The translations under genes and the position numbers were made by a program. A stretch of 64,000 bases of DNA, from NCBI GenBank assembly GCA_963747595.1, contig CAVVFO010000001.1:124001-188000 (forward strand), in the 5' to 3' direction. The notes beneath the pieces were generated by a model that was not told the DNA's origin, did no database searches, and saw nothing but the letters and a program-made list of their open reading frames with translations. This DNA is from Oleiagrimonas sp963747595 (GTDB lineage Bacteria > Pseudomonadota > Gammaproteobacteria > Xanthomonadales > Rhodanobacteraceae). Positions 43,350 through 54,173 of the stretch are shown here, in pieces; the first letter of the stretch is position 1, and every line of letters starts with the position of its first letter.

Positions 43350-45692
43350 TCAGTGGATCGCTGCGTCCACGCGCCTGACGAATGTCCTGGCATTCTCGAA
43401 ACCGATCAGCCGCGCGCTGCGCACCTCGCCGCCACCGGGGGCGAAGAACATGGTGGCCGGGGGGCCGATCAGGTCGAAGCGATGCAGCAGCGCCTTGTCC
43501 GCAGCGGTGTTCGCGGTCACGTCCACCTGCAGCAGTTCGACATTGGACAATGCCTGTTGCACCTCGGCATTGGTGAACGTGCGGTGTTCCATCTCCTTGC
43601 AGCTCACGCACCAGTCGGCGTAGAAATCCAGCATCACCGGCGTGTGCCGGGACGCGGCGTTCTGCAACGCCTGATCCAGCTGCTTGACAGTGGCCACGCG
43701 GCGAAAACGCAGCGTGCGTGCCGCCGCCGAGCCGGGGCCACTGCCGCCCACGCCCTGCAGCGGCTGCAACAGGTTCTGCGACCCCGCCGTCACGCCGACG
43801 AGTTCGGCCGCGCCGAACAGCAGCATGATCACACCCAGTGCCTTCCATAGCCGGCGCCACCCCGATCCATCCGCGGGCACGCGTTCCAGCGCGCCCATGT
43901 AGATGGCACAGGCGACCAGCAAGGCGCCACTCAGCAACATGATCCACACGGTGTCGAGGATGCGCGACAGCATCCAGATGGCCAAGGCGAGGAACAACAC
44001 GCCGAAGACCGCCTTGACCGTGTTCATCCAGGCGCCGGCACGCGGCAGCAACTTGCCTGCGGCGGTGCCGAAGATGACCAGCGGCACCCCCATGCCCAGG
44101 CTCAGCGCGAACAGCGCCACGCCGCCGAAGACGGGGTCATGCTGCTGGCCGATATACAGCACCGCGGCGGCCAGCGGCGGCGCCACGCAGGGGCCCACGA
44201 TCAATGCCGAGAGCACGCCCATGACGGCCACGCCGGCCAGTGAACCGGATCTTTGCTTGTTGCTGACGTTGGTCAGCTTGTTCTGCCACGCAGTGGGCAG
44301 CTGCAGTTCGTAGAAACCGAACATGGACAGCGACAGCAGCACGAACAGCGCGGCAAAGCTCCACAGGATCCAAGGCTGCTGGAATGCCGCCTGCAAACTG
44401 GTGCCGGCAAGTCCCGCGGCAATGCCCGCGATGACGAACACCACACTGGAGGCCAGCACGTAGACCACGCTGAGCACGAAGGCGCGCGCGGTGGAAATGG
44501 CCTCGCCGGCGCCGGCGATCAGGCCCGAGAGAATCGGCACCATGGGCAGCACGCATGGCGTGAAGGCCAGCAGCAGCCCGGCACCGAAGAATGCCAGCAG
44601 GGCCAGCCAGCGGCTGTGGCCGGCGAGGCTTCCGGCCAGTTTCTGCGTGGCCGACTGGTCCTGTTTCAAGGCGGGCGTGGGGGTGACGCGGCCCCCGGCG
44701 GCGCCGGCCGATGTGGGGGGGACGGGGGCCGGGCTGGAGGCTGCATGGGCTGCGCCGCCGGCAGGCAGGTCCACCTTGATGGTGCGCGTCATCGGCGGAT
44801 AGCAGATGCCGTGCTCCTTGCAGCCCTGGAAGCGCGCCTTCAAGGTCAGCATGCCGTGCGCCGCGCCCTTCAGCGGCACCGGTACCTGCACCTGGTTGAA
44901 GTAGACGATGGCGTCGCCGTTGTGCGCATCATGGTGCGCGATACCGGTGGGCCACTGCGGGGCGCCCAGCTGCAGACCCGGGCTCCCCGTCAGGGACAGC
45001 TGCGTCTGGTCGCGATACAGGTAGTACCCCCCGGGCATGGTCCAGCGCAGCAGGAGCTTCTGGGGCGAGGTGGCGATGGCCTCGAAACGGAATGCCTGCT
45101 GCGGCGGCAGCGCGGATTGGTCGCCGCCACTGCCCCTGCCTTGGCGTGAAAGCAGGGAGTGGCCGCCCGGCATCGCCCCGCCGGGGGCGGTGGAGGAGGT
45201 CTCGGCCCGCGCGGCGCCGGCGCCCGCGGCGGCGGCCGGTATCGGCAGATTCAGGACTTGCGTGATCGGTGGATAGCAGATCTTCGGGTCGACTTCATGG
45301 CATCCCTGGAACACCATCGAAATCTTCAGTTTGCCGCCACTGGACGTGGCCGTGTACGGCAGCGTGGCATCCAGCGAGTTGTGGTAGATCTCCACGTTAC
45401 CCAGATACTCGTCGTGCTCTTTTGTGCCGTCAGGCAGCTTGATCTTGCCCAGCTTGGCCGCGTGATCGAGATTCTTCACGTGGATGCGGCCGCGGTACAT
45501 GTAGTAATGCGGCGCAATGTCCCAGTGCAGCTTGACCACACCCGGCTGGCTGGCGTCGGCGGTGAGGTGGAACGCCTGTTTGGCCGGCAGCAGGCCGTCA
45601 TTCCCGGCGGCAGCGGGCACAATGCTGCCCAGGGATGTCAGCAGCACGGCGACGAAGGCAAGGGCGACAAGGCCCGGGCGGCGCAGACTCAT
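43350..45692 (-). CDS. dsbD: Thiol:disulfide interchange protein DsbD with two N-terminal alpha domains
   Basis: A 780-residue DsbD. A signal peptide (LRRPGLVALAFVAVLLTSLG) is followed by two tandem DsbD alpha domains, each with a Cys pair: GCHEVDPKICYPP and GCKEHGICYPP. A Ser/Ala/Pro linker leads to eight or more membrane helices with the beta-domain Cys residues (FTPCVLPMVPILSGLI; LIVGPCVAPPLAAAV), then a C-terminal thioredoxin domain (LDFYADWCVSCKEM). It carries electrons from cytoplasmic thioredoxin to periplasmic proteins. The extra alpha domain explains its length (E. coli 565). GGAG lies seven bases before the ATG. It heads the dsbD-tlpA pair. Confidence 0.95.
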   Translation of the reverse strand: MSLRRPGLVALAFVAVLLTSLGSIVPAAAGNDGLLPAKQAFHLTADASQPGVVKLHWDIAPHYYMYRGRIHVKNLDHAAKLGKIKLPDGTKEHDEYLGNVEIYHNSLDATLPYTATSSGGKLKISMVFQGCHEVDPKICYPPITQVLNLPIPAAAAGAGAARAETSSTAPGGAMPGGHSLLSRQGRGSGGDQSALPPQQAFRFEAIATSPQKLLLRWTMPGGYYLYRDQTQLSLTGSPGLQLGAPQWPTGIAHHDAHNGDAIVYFNQVQVPVPLKGAAHGMLTLKARFQGCKEHGICYPPMTRTIKVDLPAGGAAHAASSPAPVPPTSAGAAGGRVTPTPALKQDQSATQKLAGSLAGHSRWLALLAFFGAGLLLAFTPCVLPMVPILSGLIAGAGEAISTARAFVLSVVYVLASSVVFVIAGIAAGLAGTSLQAAFQQPWILWSFAALFVLLSLSMFGFYELQLPTAWQNKLTNVSNKQRSGSLAGVAVMGVLSALIVGPCVAPPLAAAVLYIGQQHDPVFGGVALFALSLGMGVPLVIFGTAAGKLLPRAGAWMNTVKAVFGVLFLALAIWMLSRILDTVWIMLLSGALLVACAIYMGALERVPADGSGWRRLWKALGVIMLLFGAAELVGVTAGSQNLLQPLQGVGGSGPGSAAARTLRFRRVATVKQLDQALQNAASRHTPVMLDFYADWCVSCKEMEHRTFTNAEVQQALSNVELLQVDVTANTAADKALLHRFDLIGPPATMFFAPGGGEVRSARLIGFENARTFVRRVDAAIH

Positions 45693-45773
45693 GGACACTC
45701 CAGCGAAGGCGGCCAGCGCGATGCGGCCGCTTGAAAACCTGTGCATTATGACCGGCGATCGAGGGTCACGCTT

Positions 45774-46091
45774 TCAGGTGGTGTTGTCGACCACCCATTG
45801 CAGGTAGGCCGGCAGTCCGGCGGTGATCGGCAACGCGATGATTTCCGGCACATCGAACGGATGCATCTGGCGGATACGTGCCGCCACGGCATCGAAGCGA
45901 TCCGCGGTCGTCTTGATCAGCAGCTGATGTTCTTGTTCCTCTTGCAGCCGGCCCTGCCAGCGATAGGTGGAGGTGAGACCGGGCAGGCGGTTGACGCAGG
46001 CGGCCAGGCGCTCCTCGACCAGCGCGTGGGCGATGCGCGCGGCGCAGTCGGCGTCGGGACACGTGCACAGGGTCAGCAGGGTCTGGGGCAT
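45774..46091 (-). CDS. cutA: Divalent cation tolerance protein CutA
   Basis: A 105-residue CutA1 family trimeric protein. Motifs: LLTLCTCPDADCAARIAHAL, VEERLAACVNRLPGLTSTYR, the EEQEHQLLIKTT segment and IRQMHPFDVPEIIALPI. The family is linked to copper and divalent metal tolerance, although its biochemical role is unsettled. It lies 81 bases upstream of dsbD and is divergent from groES. Confidence 0.93.
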   Translation of the reverse strand: MPQTLLTLCTCPDADCAARIAHALVEERLAACVNRLPGLTSTYRWQGRLQEEQEHQLLIKTTADRFDAVAARIRQMHPFDVPEIIALPITAGLPAYLQWVVDNTT

Positions 46092-46274
46092 GACGATTTC
46101 TCCGCGCAGTAATGGAGCTCAGGGTACATGGGCGGATCCCTGAGCCATGGCGTCGGGCCGGGCAGGGCCGCTTCTTGCGGGGGCCCTGCTGCCATCGCCT
46201 GAACATCCGTCGACCGGCACCCCTTGAAACCCATCCACACGGCCCAAAATCGCAGTGCAGTCGGCGTGGAGACC

Positions 46275-46302
46275 TTGCATTGGGTTGCTGCGTCGCTAAA
46301 AT
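46275..46302 (+). promoter_or_regulatory. Predicted sigma-70-type promoter of groESL
   Basis: TTGCAT (46275-46280) and TAAAAT (46297-46302) are separated by 16 bases. The -10 box directly abuts the CIRCE operator, so HrcA binding would block transcription initiation. Confidence 0.7.
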
Positions 46303-46328
46303 TGGCACTCATTACCGCCGAGTGCTAA
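46302..46328 (+). promoter_or_regulatory. CIRCE operator (HrcA binding site) of groESL
   Basis: TTGGCACTC, nine bases, then GAGTGCTAA. This matches the CIRCE consensus TTAGCACTC-N9-GAGTGCTAA with one change in the left arm. It lies 48 bases before groES. HrcA represses at such sites and is titrated by GroEL. Confidence 0.92.
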
Positions 46329-46376
46329 CAAGGCGGTGATTTTCCTTTCAACATCAATCATTTGGTGGAAAACGTC

Positions 46377-46670
46377 ATGAGCAAACTGCGTCCGCTGCAC
46401 GATCGCGTCATCGTCAAGCGCCTGGAAGAAGAGAAAGTCTCCTCCGGCGGCATCGTCATTCCCGACTCGGCCACCGAAAAGCCCATCCGCGGGGAAGTGC
46501 TGGCTGCCGGCGACGGCAAGATCCTGGACGACGGCAAAGTCCGTCCCATCGCCGTGAAGGTCGGTGACAAGGTGCTGTTCGGCAAGTACTCCGGCACCGA
46601 CGTCAAGGTCGACGGCGATGAGCTGCTGGTCCTGCGCGAAGACGACATCGTGGCGGTGATCGAGGGCTGA
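46377..46670 (+). CDS. groES: Co-chaperonin GroES
   Basis: A 97-residue GroES, the heptameric lid of the GroEL folding chamber. Sequence MSKLRPLHDRVIVKRLEEEK, the mobile loop KVSSGGIVIPDSATEKPIRG and the end DELLVLREDDIVAVIEG are family-typical. The ATG at 46377 is preceded by GGTGGAA; an in-frame ATG 15 bases upstream is unlikely. It is cotranscribed with groEL, 64 bases downstream, from the CIRCE-controlled promoter. Confidence 0.98.
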   Translation: MSKLRPLHDRVIVKRLEEEKVSSGGIVIPDSATEKPIRGEVLAAGDGKILDDGKVRPIAVKVGDKVLFGKYSGTDVKVDGDELLVLREDDIVAVIEG

Positions 46671-46734
46671 TTCGCCTCTCGCCCCACGCGCACACCACTA
46701 TTTTTCAAGGCATTTCTTTCAAGGATTCAAGATC

Positions 46735-48402
<1,668 letters not shown>

Positions 48403-48442
48403 GCCTCTGCTCCCGTACGTTCAGTACACTCGCAACACCCTC

Positions 48443-48473
48443 GGAAACCCCGCTTCGGCGGGGTTTCCTTTTT
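48443..48473 (+). terminator. Rho-independent terminator of groESL
   Basis: GGAAACCCCGC, loop TTCG, GCGGGGTTTCC, then five T. It is a perfect 11-base stem 41 bases after the groEL stop. Confidence 0.93.
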
Positions 48474-48531
48474 CTGCGGTGCGGTGGCGGCATCGCGCGT
48501 ACAATGGCCGGTCACTTTCACGGAGGCACGC

Positions 48532-49086
48532 ATGGCACTGAGCTCCACCATCTACAAGGCCGAGCTGTCCATCAGCGACATGGACCGGCATTACTATGCC
48601 ACGCATGCGCTGACCCTGGCGTGTCATCCATCGGAAACCGAAGAGCGTCTCATGGCGCGCGTAGTGGCCTTCGTCCTGTATGCCGATGAGCGGTTGGCGT
48701 TCGGTCGCGGCCTCAGCGACGAGGATGAGCCGGCCCTGTGGCGCAAGGACTACAGCGACGAGATCGAGCTGTGGATCGAGGTCGGCGAGCCGGACGAGAC
48801 GCGTCTGCGCAAGGCCTGCGGCCGCGCTCGGCAGGTGGTGGTGATCAACTACGCTGGGCGCAGTGCGGATCTGTGGTGGGACAAGACCGCCAAGACGCTG
48901 CAACGCAATCGCAATCTTACCGTGCTGGCCATCGACGAAGCCGCCATGCAGCATCTGGCCGATCTGTGCAATCGCAGCATGCGCCTGCAATGCCTGATCC
49001 AGGACGGCGAACTGCAGGTCATCGGCGGCGACACCACCCTGGCCATTCGTCCGATGGCCCGCATGGGCGACTACGCCGTCGCCTGA
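48532..49086 (+). CDS. yaeQ: YaeQ family protein
   Basis: A 184-residue YaeQ protein, a PD-(D/E)XK-nuclease-like fold of uncertain function; E. coli YaeQ was reported to suppress loss of the elongation factor RfaH. Conserved parts: MALSSTIYKAELSISDMDRH, YYATHALTLACHPSETEERL, LWIEVGEPDETRLRKA and VVVINYAGRSADLWW. GGAGG lies five bases before the ATG at 48532. It is convergent with the LTA-synthase-like gene. Confidence 0.93.
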   Translation: MALSSTIYKAELSISDMDRHYYATHALTLACHPSETEERLMARVVAFVLYADERLAFGRGLSDEDEPALWRKDYSDEIELWIEVGEPDETRLRKACGRARQVVVINYAGRSADLWWDKTAKTLQRNRNLTVLAIDEAAMQHLADLCNRSMRLQCLIQDGELQVIGGDTTLAIRPMARMGDYAVA

Positions 49087-49104
49087 CCTTCGCGAGGCAA
49101 GCGT

Positions 49105-51054
49105 TCAGTGGCCGGCCTGGGCCGCCTTCTGCGGACTGGTATGGGCTGCGGTGGTGTTGCTGGTGGGCTGCTGCTGCGCCGCCATGGCTGCGGCCTTGGG
49201 CCACAGGGCATCCAGCTTGCCCTTCAGGCGCAGCTCGGCCACGTTGATCATGCCCTTGTCCAGTTGCTCCTGTTCGGCGGTTTCCCTGGGCCGTGGCGCG
49301 TCGGGTGCACGGGTCAGGTTCTCGAGTTTTGGTGCCACCACATCGGTCAGGGCAAACCAGGGATCGTCGTGGATGCGGGTATGGGCCAGCAGCATGCCGG
49401 GCAGCGCCCAGGCGGCGGTGTTCTTTTTCACTGCCGGGGCGGTGTGCAGCTGCGCGGTGTCGATCAACAGGTAAGGGACGCGTTGCACCAGAAATCCCCG
49501 GCCGTCCTTGAAGCCGGCCGCCTGGAAGGCGGGAACGATGGCCGGCAGGTGATCGCCGAAGAACACGATCAGCGTGGGGCGGTTGCGTTTGGCCAGGGTG
49601 TCGGCCAGTCGACCCAGCTGCTGGTCCGCATGGCGGATGTGATAGATGTAATTCTGCAGCTGCGTCCTGGCATCGCCCGTAATCGTGGCGGGTACGGGGA
49701 TGGCGTCACGTTCCCTGGTGTCGATGCCGTAATCCTGATCGTAGGGGCCGTGGGCCTCGATGCTGATGCCCAGCACGAAGCGCGGTGGTCCGTCCGGCTT
49801 GAGCTGGCGCAGCAGCTCATCGGTGAAGGACTTGTCGGACATGTATTTGCCATCGTGCACTGCATCGTTGGCGGGGAAGTCCCCTTCGGAAATGAACCTG
49901 TCGAATCCCAGCGCCTTGAGCGCGGAGACGCGATTCCAGAAATGCGGGTCCCCGCCGTGCACGGCCAGCGTCTGGTAGCCATGACGTTTCAACAGCCGCA
50001 CGATGCCCGGGATGACCTTCTGGTCGAGCTGCAGATACGGAAACATGATGTTCTTGAAATAACGCAGCGGCAGGCCGGTCAATACCTCGAATTCCGTGCG
50101 GATGGTGCCGCCACCGAAGGTGGGCGAGTGCATCCACCCCGAGGTGCCGTGCTGCGCCAGTCGATGCAGGTTGGGCATGAAATCGACGTTCTTGTCGTAG
50201 CCGTTGAGCGTGGTGGGATCGAAGAACGACTCGCTGAGGATGACCACGATATCCGGTTGCTGCTCCGTGCCGGGCGGCGTGGCCTGCTCGCGCCGGCGCA
50301 TGGCCGGATCGAGGCTGGCCATGAACTTCAGCGCCGCATGGACATTCGGTTTTTCCTTCCTGGCGCCGTACTGCAGGCGGTACAGCATCAGCGCACTGAT
50401 CAGTCCGGTATGCCTGGTGGTGGCCTTGGCCGACCAGGCCTGCATGCCCAGAACCTTGCGGCTGTAGACCACCTGCCAGAACGGCATGGCGGCCAGCAAT
50501 GTGCCCAGAGCGAGGAGCGTGACCGAGCCCAGCAGCAGGCGGGATCGGACCGCATGACGCCGCATGACGGGCGGTTCGTAGCGCACCAGCGCCACGAGCA
50601 ATGCAACCAGCGCCACGATCGCCAGATACGGCCAGGGGCTGTGCGGCAGATACCCGCTCAGCAGCTCGCCACCGCCGTTGCCCACTTGCCCCACCATGCG
50701 GAAATCTTCCGGCGCCAGCGGTGCGCCCAGATTCTTCACCTTCAACGCGTTGATGCCGTACAACAGGGCCTGCAGCAGGAATGCGAGCACGAACGACAGC
50801 CAGGCGCGGCGTGTCAGCGCCAGCAGGACCAGGGCCAGCAGCAGGCCCGGCAGCGCATTGCAGAACATACGCCAAGGGGCACTCCAGATGGAGGCCCACT
50901 TTGGCGTGTGCCATAACGCGGCGGGCACGATGCCGGCACCGCCATCCATCACGCTGGTGCACAGGATGAAGGCCAGTGCCAGAAGAAGCAGCATGATGAC
51001 GCGGAGGACCAGCGGACGCCGGGCGAGACGGGCTGGGTTGAATGATTGCGGCAT
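49105..51054 (-). CDS. LTA synthase/phosphoglycerol transferase-like sulfatase-fold membrane protein
   Basis: A 649-residue protein. Residues 1-200 hold about five membrane helices (VIMLLLLALAFILCTSVM; LPGLLLALVLLALTRRA; LAIVALVALLVALVRY). The large extracytoplasmic domain has the sulfatase-type metal site (PDIVVILSESFFDPTTL), the nucleophile Thr in FGGGTIRTEFEVLTG, and HGGDPHFWNR with IVFFGDHLPAIVPAF. In Gram-negatives such enzymes transfer phosphoglycerol or phosphoethanolamine groups to periplasmic glucans or lipids; the substrate here is not shown. A Gln/Ala-rich tail ends the protein. It is divergent from glnE. Confidence 0.85.
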   Translation of the reverse strand: MPQSFNPARLARRPLVLRVIMLLLLALAFILCTSVMDGGAGIVPAALWHTPKWASIWSAPWRMFCNALPGLLLALVLLALTRRAWLSFVLAFLLQALLYGINALKVKNLGAPLAPEDFRMVGQVGNGGGELLSGYLPHSPWPYLAIVALVALLVALVRYEPPVMRRHAVRSRLLLGSVTLLALGTLLAAMPFWQVVYSRKVLGMQAWSAKATTRHTGLISALMLYRLQYGARKEKPNVHAALKFMASLDPAMRRREQATPPGTEQQPDIVVILSESFFDPTTLNGYDKNVDFMPNLHRLAQHGTSGWMHSPTFGGGTIRTEFEVLTGLPLRYFKNIMFPYLQLDQKVIPGIVRLLKRHGYQTLAVHGGDPHFWNRVSALKALGFDRFISEGDFPANDAVHDGKYMSDKSFTDELLRQLKPDGPPRFVLGISIEAHGPYDQDYGIDTRERDAIPVPATITGDARTQLQNYIYHIRHADQQLGRLADTLAKRNRPTLIVFFGDHLPAIVPAFQAAGFKDGRGFLVQRVPYLLIDTAQLHTAPAVKKNTAAWALPGMLLAHTRIHDDPWFALTDVVAPKLENLTRAPDAPRPRETAEQEQLDKGMINVAELRLKGKLDALWPKAAAMAAQQQPTSNTTAAHTSPQKAAQAGH

Positions 51055-51287
51055 GGGGCAGGGATCTCATGGCCCGGCGGAGGGCGTGCGTTGAAATGTA
51101 ACCAGATGGTCCTGGATCGGAAACATTATACGGTTTTGCCACAGGTCCGCTCCGGCGTACTCACAGTGAGTTCGTGCATGTCCGTGGCGGTTCAAGACAG
51201 ACCCGTTTCAGTTGCACTGCGCGTGGACGTGCATGCAAGCAGACCAAGCACCATGCGTGATGCCTGATCGATCCGCATAATGGGCAC

Positions 51288-54149
51288 ATGAGTACGCCCG
51301 TTTCTGCCGATATCGACACCCTGCTGGCGTCGCGTCATGCCGACCTCGAAGCGTGCTGCGCGGAGGCCGGCGTGCCCATGCGCGACGATCCTGAGGCCGC
51401 GCTGCACATCGACCGCACCCTTCTTGCCAGTGATTTCGCCTTCGATGTCTGGCAACGGCAACCGCAGCTGCTGACCGGGCAGGGGCTGGCGCGGCTCGGA
51501 GATGCGGACGATGCCGCGAGCCGGTGCGGTCATCTGCGCTTGCCCGCGGACGAGGCCGGGGCGATGTGCTGTCTGCGTCGCTTCCGTGATGCCGAGGCGC
51601 TGCGCCTGGTGTATCGCGACGTCAATGGCATGGACCGGCTGGAAGACACCCTTGCGGCCACATCGGTGCTGTACGAGACCCTGCTGGAGGCGGCGTTGCA
51701 ATGGTCCGAGCTGGCGCTGGAACCGCGCTACGGGCGACCGCGCGATGCGCAGGGGGACGTGCAGCGTCTGGTGGTGATCGGCTTCGGCAAACTGGGCGGC
51801 AGCGAGCTGAATTTTTCCTCCGACATCGACCTGGTGCTGGCCTTCGCCGAATCCGGCCAGACCGACGGCAGGAAGTCGCTGGACAACAGCGAGTACTTCG
51901 CGCGGCTGGGACGGCAGCTGATCCGGTTGCTGGCCGAACATACACATGACGGCATCGTGGCGCGGGTCGACATGCGCCTGCGCCCGTTCGGCAAGGCCGG
52001 GCGGCTCGCCTTGCCGTTTGCCGCCATGGAGCAGTACTACCAGCGTGAGGGCCGCGACTGGGAGCGCTATGCGTGGATCAAGGCGCGGCCGGTGGCTGGC
52101 GACCTCGAAGCCGGTGCGCAGTTGCTGGAGATGCTGCGCCCCTTCGTGTATCGCAAATATCTGGACTACACGGCGTTTGCCGGTCTGCGCGAGATGAAGA
52201 CGCTGATCGACGCCGAAGTGGCGCGCAAGGATCTGTCGGAAAACCTCAAGCTGGGGCCGGGCGGGATCCGCGAGATCGAGTTCATCGTGCAGCTGATGCA
52301 GCTGATCCGCGCCGGACGCGAACCGTCGCTGCGCGTGCGCGGCCTGTTGCCGGCGCTGTCCGCCTGCGAGGCGCGCGGGCACATCGGCGGCGACAGTGCC
52401 GCACGATTGCGGCAGGCCTATTGCAGCCTGCGCCATGTGGAAAACCGGGTGCAGATGTTCCGCGATGCGCAGACCCACGACGAGCCGGGCGAGGCTGCCA
52501 CCCGGACCCGTGTGGCCCTGGCCCTGGGCTATGCGGACTGGGCGCAGCTGCTTGCGCACCTGGACACCCAGCGCAAGGTGGTCACGGAGGAATTTGCCAC
52601 CGTCATGGTGCCGCAGGCGGGCCGTGATGCCACCGCGCCCGAACCGGACGCACAGCTCTGGACCGCGGCAGAGGAGGGCGAGCTGACGGTGGCGTCCTTG
52701 ACGCAGGCCGGGTTTGCACCGGCCGATGCCGTGGCCGATGCCCTCACCAGCATGCAGCAAACAGCCGCGGTGCGCGCCATGTCGGCACGCGGTCGCGCGC
52801 GTCTGCATCGGTTGATGCCGCAACTGATCGCTGCCGCGCGCGAGACCCGCGCCCCGGGCACCTGCCTGATCCGCCTGACGCGCCTGGTGCAGGCGGTGGC
52901 GCGACGTTCGGCCTACCTGGCGTTGCTGGAAGAGCAGCCCACCGCGCGCCGGCGCCTGGCCGATCTGTTTGCCGAGCGCGCTTTTCTCGCCGAGAGCGTG
53001 ATCGCGCATCCGCTGCTTCTCGACGATGTGCTGGACCCGCGCATCGATCAGCTGCCGATGCGTCGCCGCGACATTTCCATGGAGCTGCGCCGCTCCCTGG
53101 CCGTGCTTGACGAGCGTGATCCCGAGCGCGAGCTGGAACGGCTCAACGAAATGCAGGCCAGCATTGCGTTCCGGCTCGGGCTGGCCTTCAACGACGAGCG
53201 GGCCGGTGCGGCCGCGACGGCGCGCCGGCTGGCCACGCTGGCGTCGGCGGTGCTGGGCGCACTGATCGTTCTGGCCAAGCGCGAGCTGCAGGCACGTCAT
53301 GGTGCACTGCCGGGCGAAGGCAGCGGTTTTGCCGTACTGGGCTACGGCAGCCTGGGCGGCGAGCAGCTGGGGTTCGCCTCCGACCTGGATCTGGTGTTCG
53401 TCTACGATGGCGAGCGTGCCACCCTGCGCAGCGACGGCGCGCGGCCGCTGGACGGTCTGCATTGGTATCAGCGCCTGGCCCAGCGGGTCATGCACTGGAT
53501 CGCTGTGCTGACGCGTGCCGGACGGTTGTACGAGGTGGATACGCGGCTGCGTCCGGATGGCTCCAAGGGCTTGCTGGTCACCAGCCTGGACGCCTTCACC
53601 GCCTATCAGCGCAGCCGGGCGTGGACATGGGAACACCAGGCATTGTTGCGCGCCCGCCCGGTCGCCGGCGACGTGGCCCTGGGCAAACAGCTCGAGGCCG
53701 TCCGCCGCACGGTGCTGATGCAGCCACGCGACGCCTCGCAGATCCGTGTCGAGGTGTCGGCCATGCGGCGGCGCTGGCGCGCCACACGGGATCGCTCCAA
53801 TGCCACGCTGCTGGACCTCAAGCAGGGGCGGGGGGCATTGCTGGATATCGAGTTCCTGCTGCAGGGACTGGTGTTGAGTCATGCCAGTGCCCATCCGGAT
53901 ATTCTCGCAGTCACAGCCAACGATGCGCTCATCGATACCTGCGCGCAGGCGGGGCTTCTCGATGATGCACAGGCCGACACGTTGCGCCGCGCGCACGACC
54001 TGCTGTTGGCGCAGTCGCTGGATTGCACGCTGGACCGGCGCTCGCGCGTGGTGCCGCGCACTGCCGAGCTGGAGCGGTTGTGCGCGGAGGTGGACGCCGT
54101 GGTCGGCGCGCTGGATTATGATTTCGGCTGCACGGCGCCCGCGGGCTGA
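51288..54149 (+). CDS. glnE: Bifunctional glutamine synthetase adenylyltransferase/deadenylase
   Basis: A 953-residue GlnE, which adenylylates and deadenylylates glutamine synthetase in response to PII protein. It has two nucleotidyltransferase domains: the N-terminal one with GFGKLGGSELNFSSDIDLVL and DMRLRPFGKAG, and the C-terminal one with LGYGSLGGEQLGFASDLDLV and DTRLRPDGSKG. A helical central domain lies between (REIEFIVQLMQLIRAG; EEQPTARRRLADLFAERAFL). Length matches the family (about 945). It is convergent with the ELM1-like gene, and the two stop codons share one hairpin. Confidence 0.97.
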   Translation: MSTPVSADIDTLLASRHADLEACCAEAGVPMRDDPEAALHIDRTLLASDFAFDVWQRQPQLLTGQGLARLGDADDAASRCGHLRLPADEAGAMCCLRRFRDAEALRLVYRDVNGMDRLEDTLAATSVLYETLLEAALQWSELALEPRYGRPRDAQGDVQRLVVIGFGKLGGSELNFSSDIDLVLAFAESGQTDGRKSLDNSEYFARLGRQLIRLLAEHTHDGIVARVDMRLRPFGKAGRLALPFAAMEQYYQREGRDWERYAWIKARPVAGDLEAGAQLLEMLRPFVYRKYLDYTAFAGLREMKTLIDAEVARKDLSENLKLGPGGIREIEFIVQLMQLIRAGREPSLRVRGLLPALSACEARGHIGGDSAARLRQAYCSLRHVENRVQMFRDAQTHDEPGEAATRTRVALALGYADWAQLLAHLDTQRKVVTEEFATVMVPQAGRDATAPEPDAQLWTAAEEGELTVASLTQAGFAPADAVADALTSMQQTAAVRAMSARGRARLHRLMPQLIAAARETRAPGTCLIRLTRLVQAVARRSAYLALLEEQPTARRRLADLFAERAFLAESVIAHPLLLDDVLDPRIDQLPMRRRDISMELRRSLAVLDERDPERELERLNEMQASIAFRLGLAFNDERAGAAATARRLATLASAVLGALIVLAKRELQARHGALPGEGSGFAVLGYGSLGGEQLGFASDLDLVFVYDGERATLRSDGARPLDGLHWYQRLAQRVMHWIAVLTRAGRLYEVDTRLRPDGSKGLLVTSLDAFTAYQRSRAWTWEHQALLRARPVAGDVALGKQLEAVRRTVLMQPRDASQIRVEVSAMRRRWRATRDRSNATLLDLKQGRGALLDIEFLLQGLVLSHASAHPDILAVTANDALIDTCAQAGLLDDAQADTLRRAHDLLLAQSLDCTLDRRSRVVPRTAELERLCAEVDAVVGALDYDFGCTAPAG

Positions 54150-54173
54150 GGCACGTGGCTGGGGTCTCAGCCC
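54143..54173. terminator. Hairpin spanning the two convergent stop codons (glnE and ELM1-like gene)
   Basis: GGGCTGAG (54143-54150) pairs perfectly with CTCAGCCC (54166-54173). The glnE TGA and the stop of the opposing gene both lie in the stem. There is no T-run, so a bidirectional terminator role is only suggested. Confidence 0.45.
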
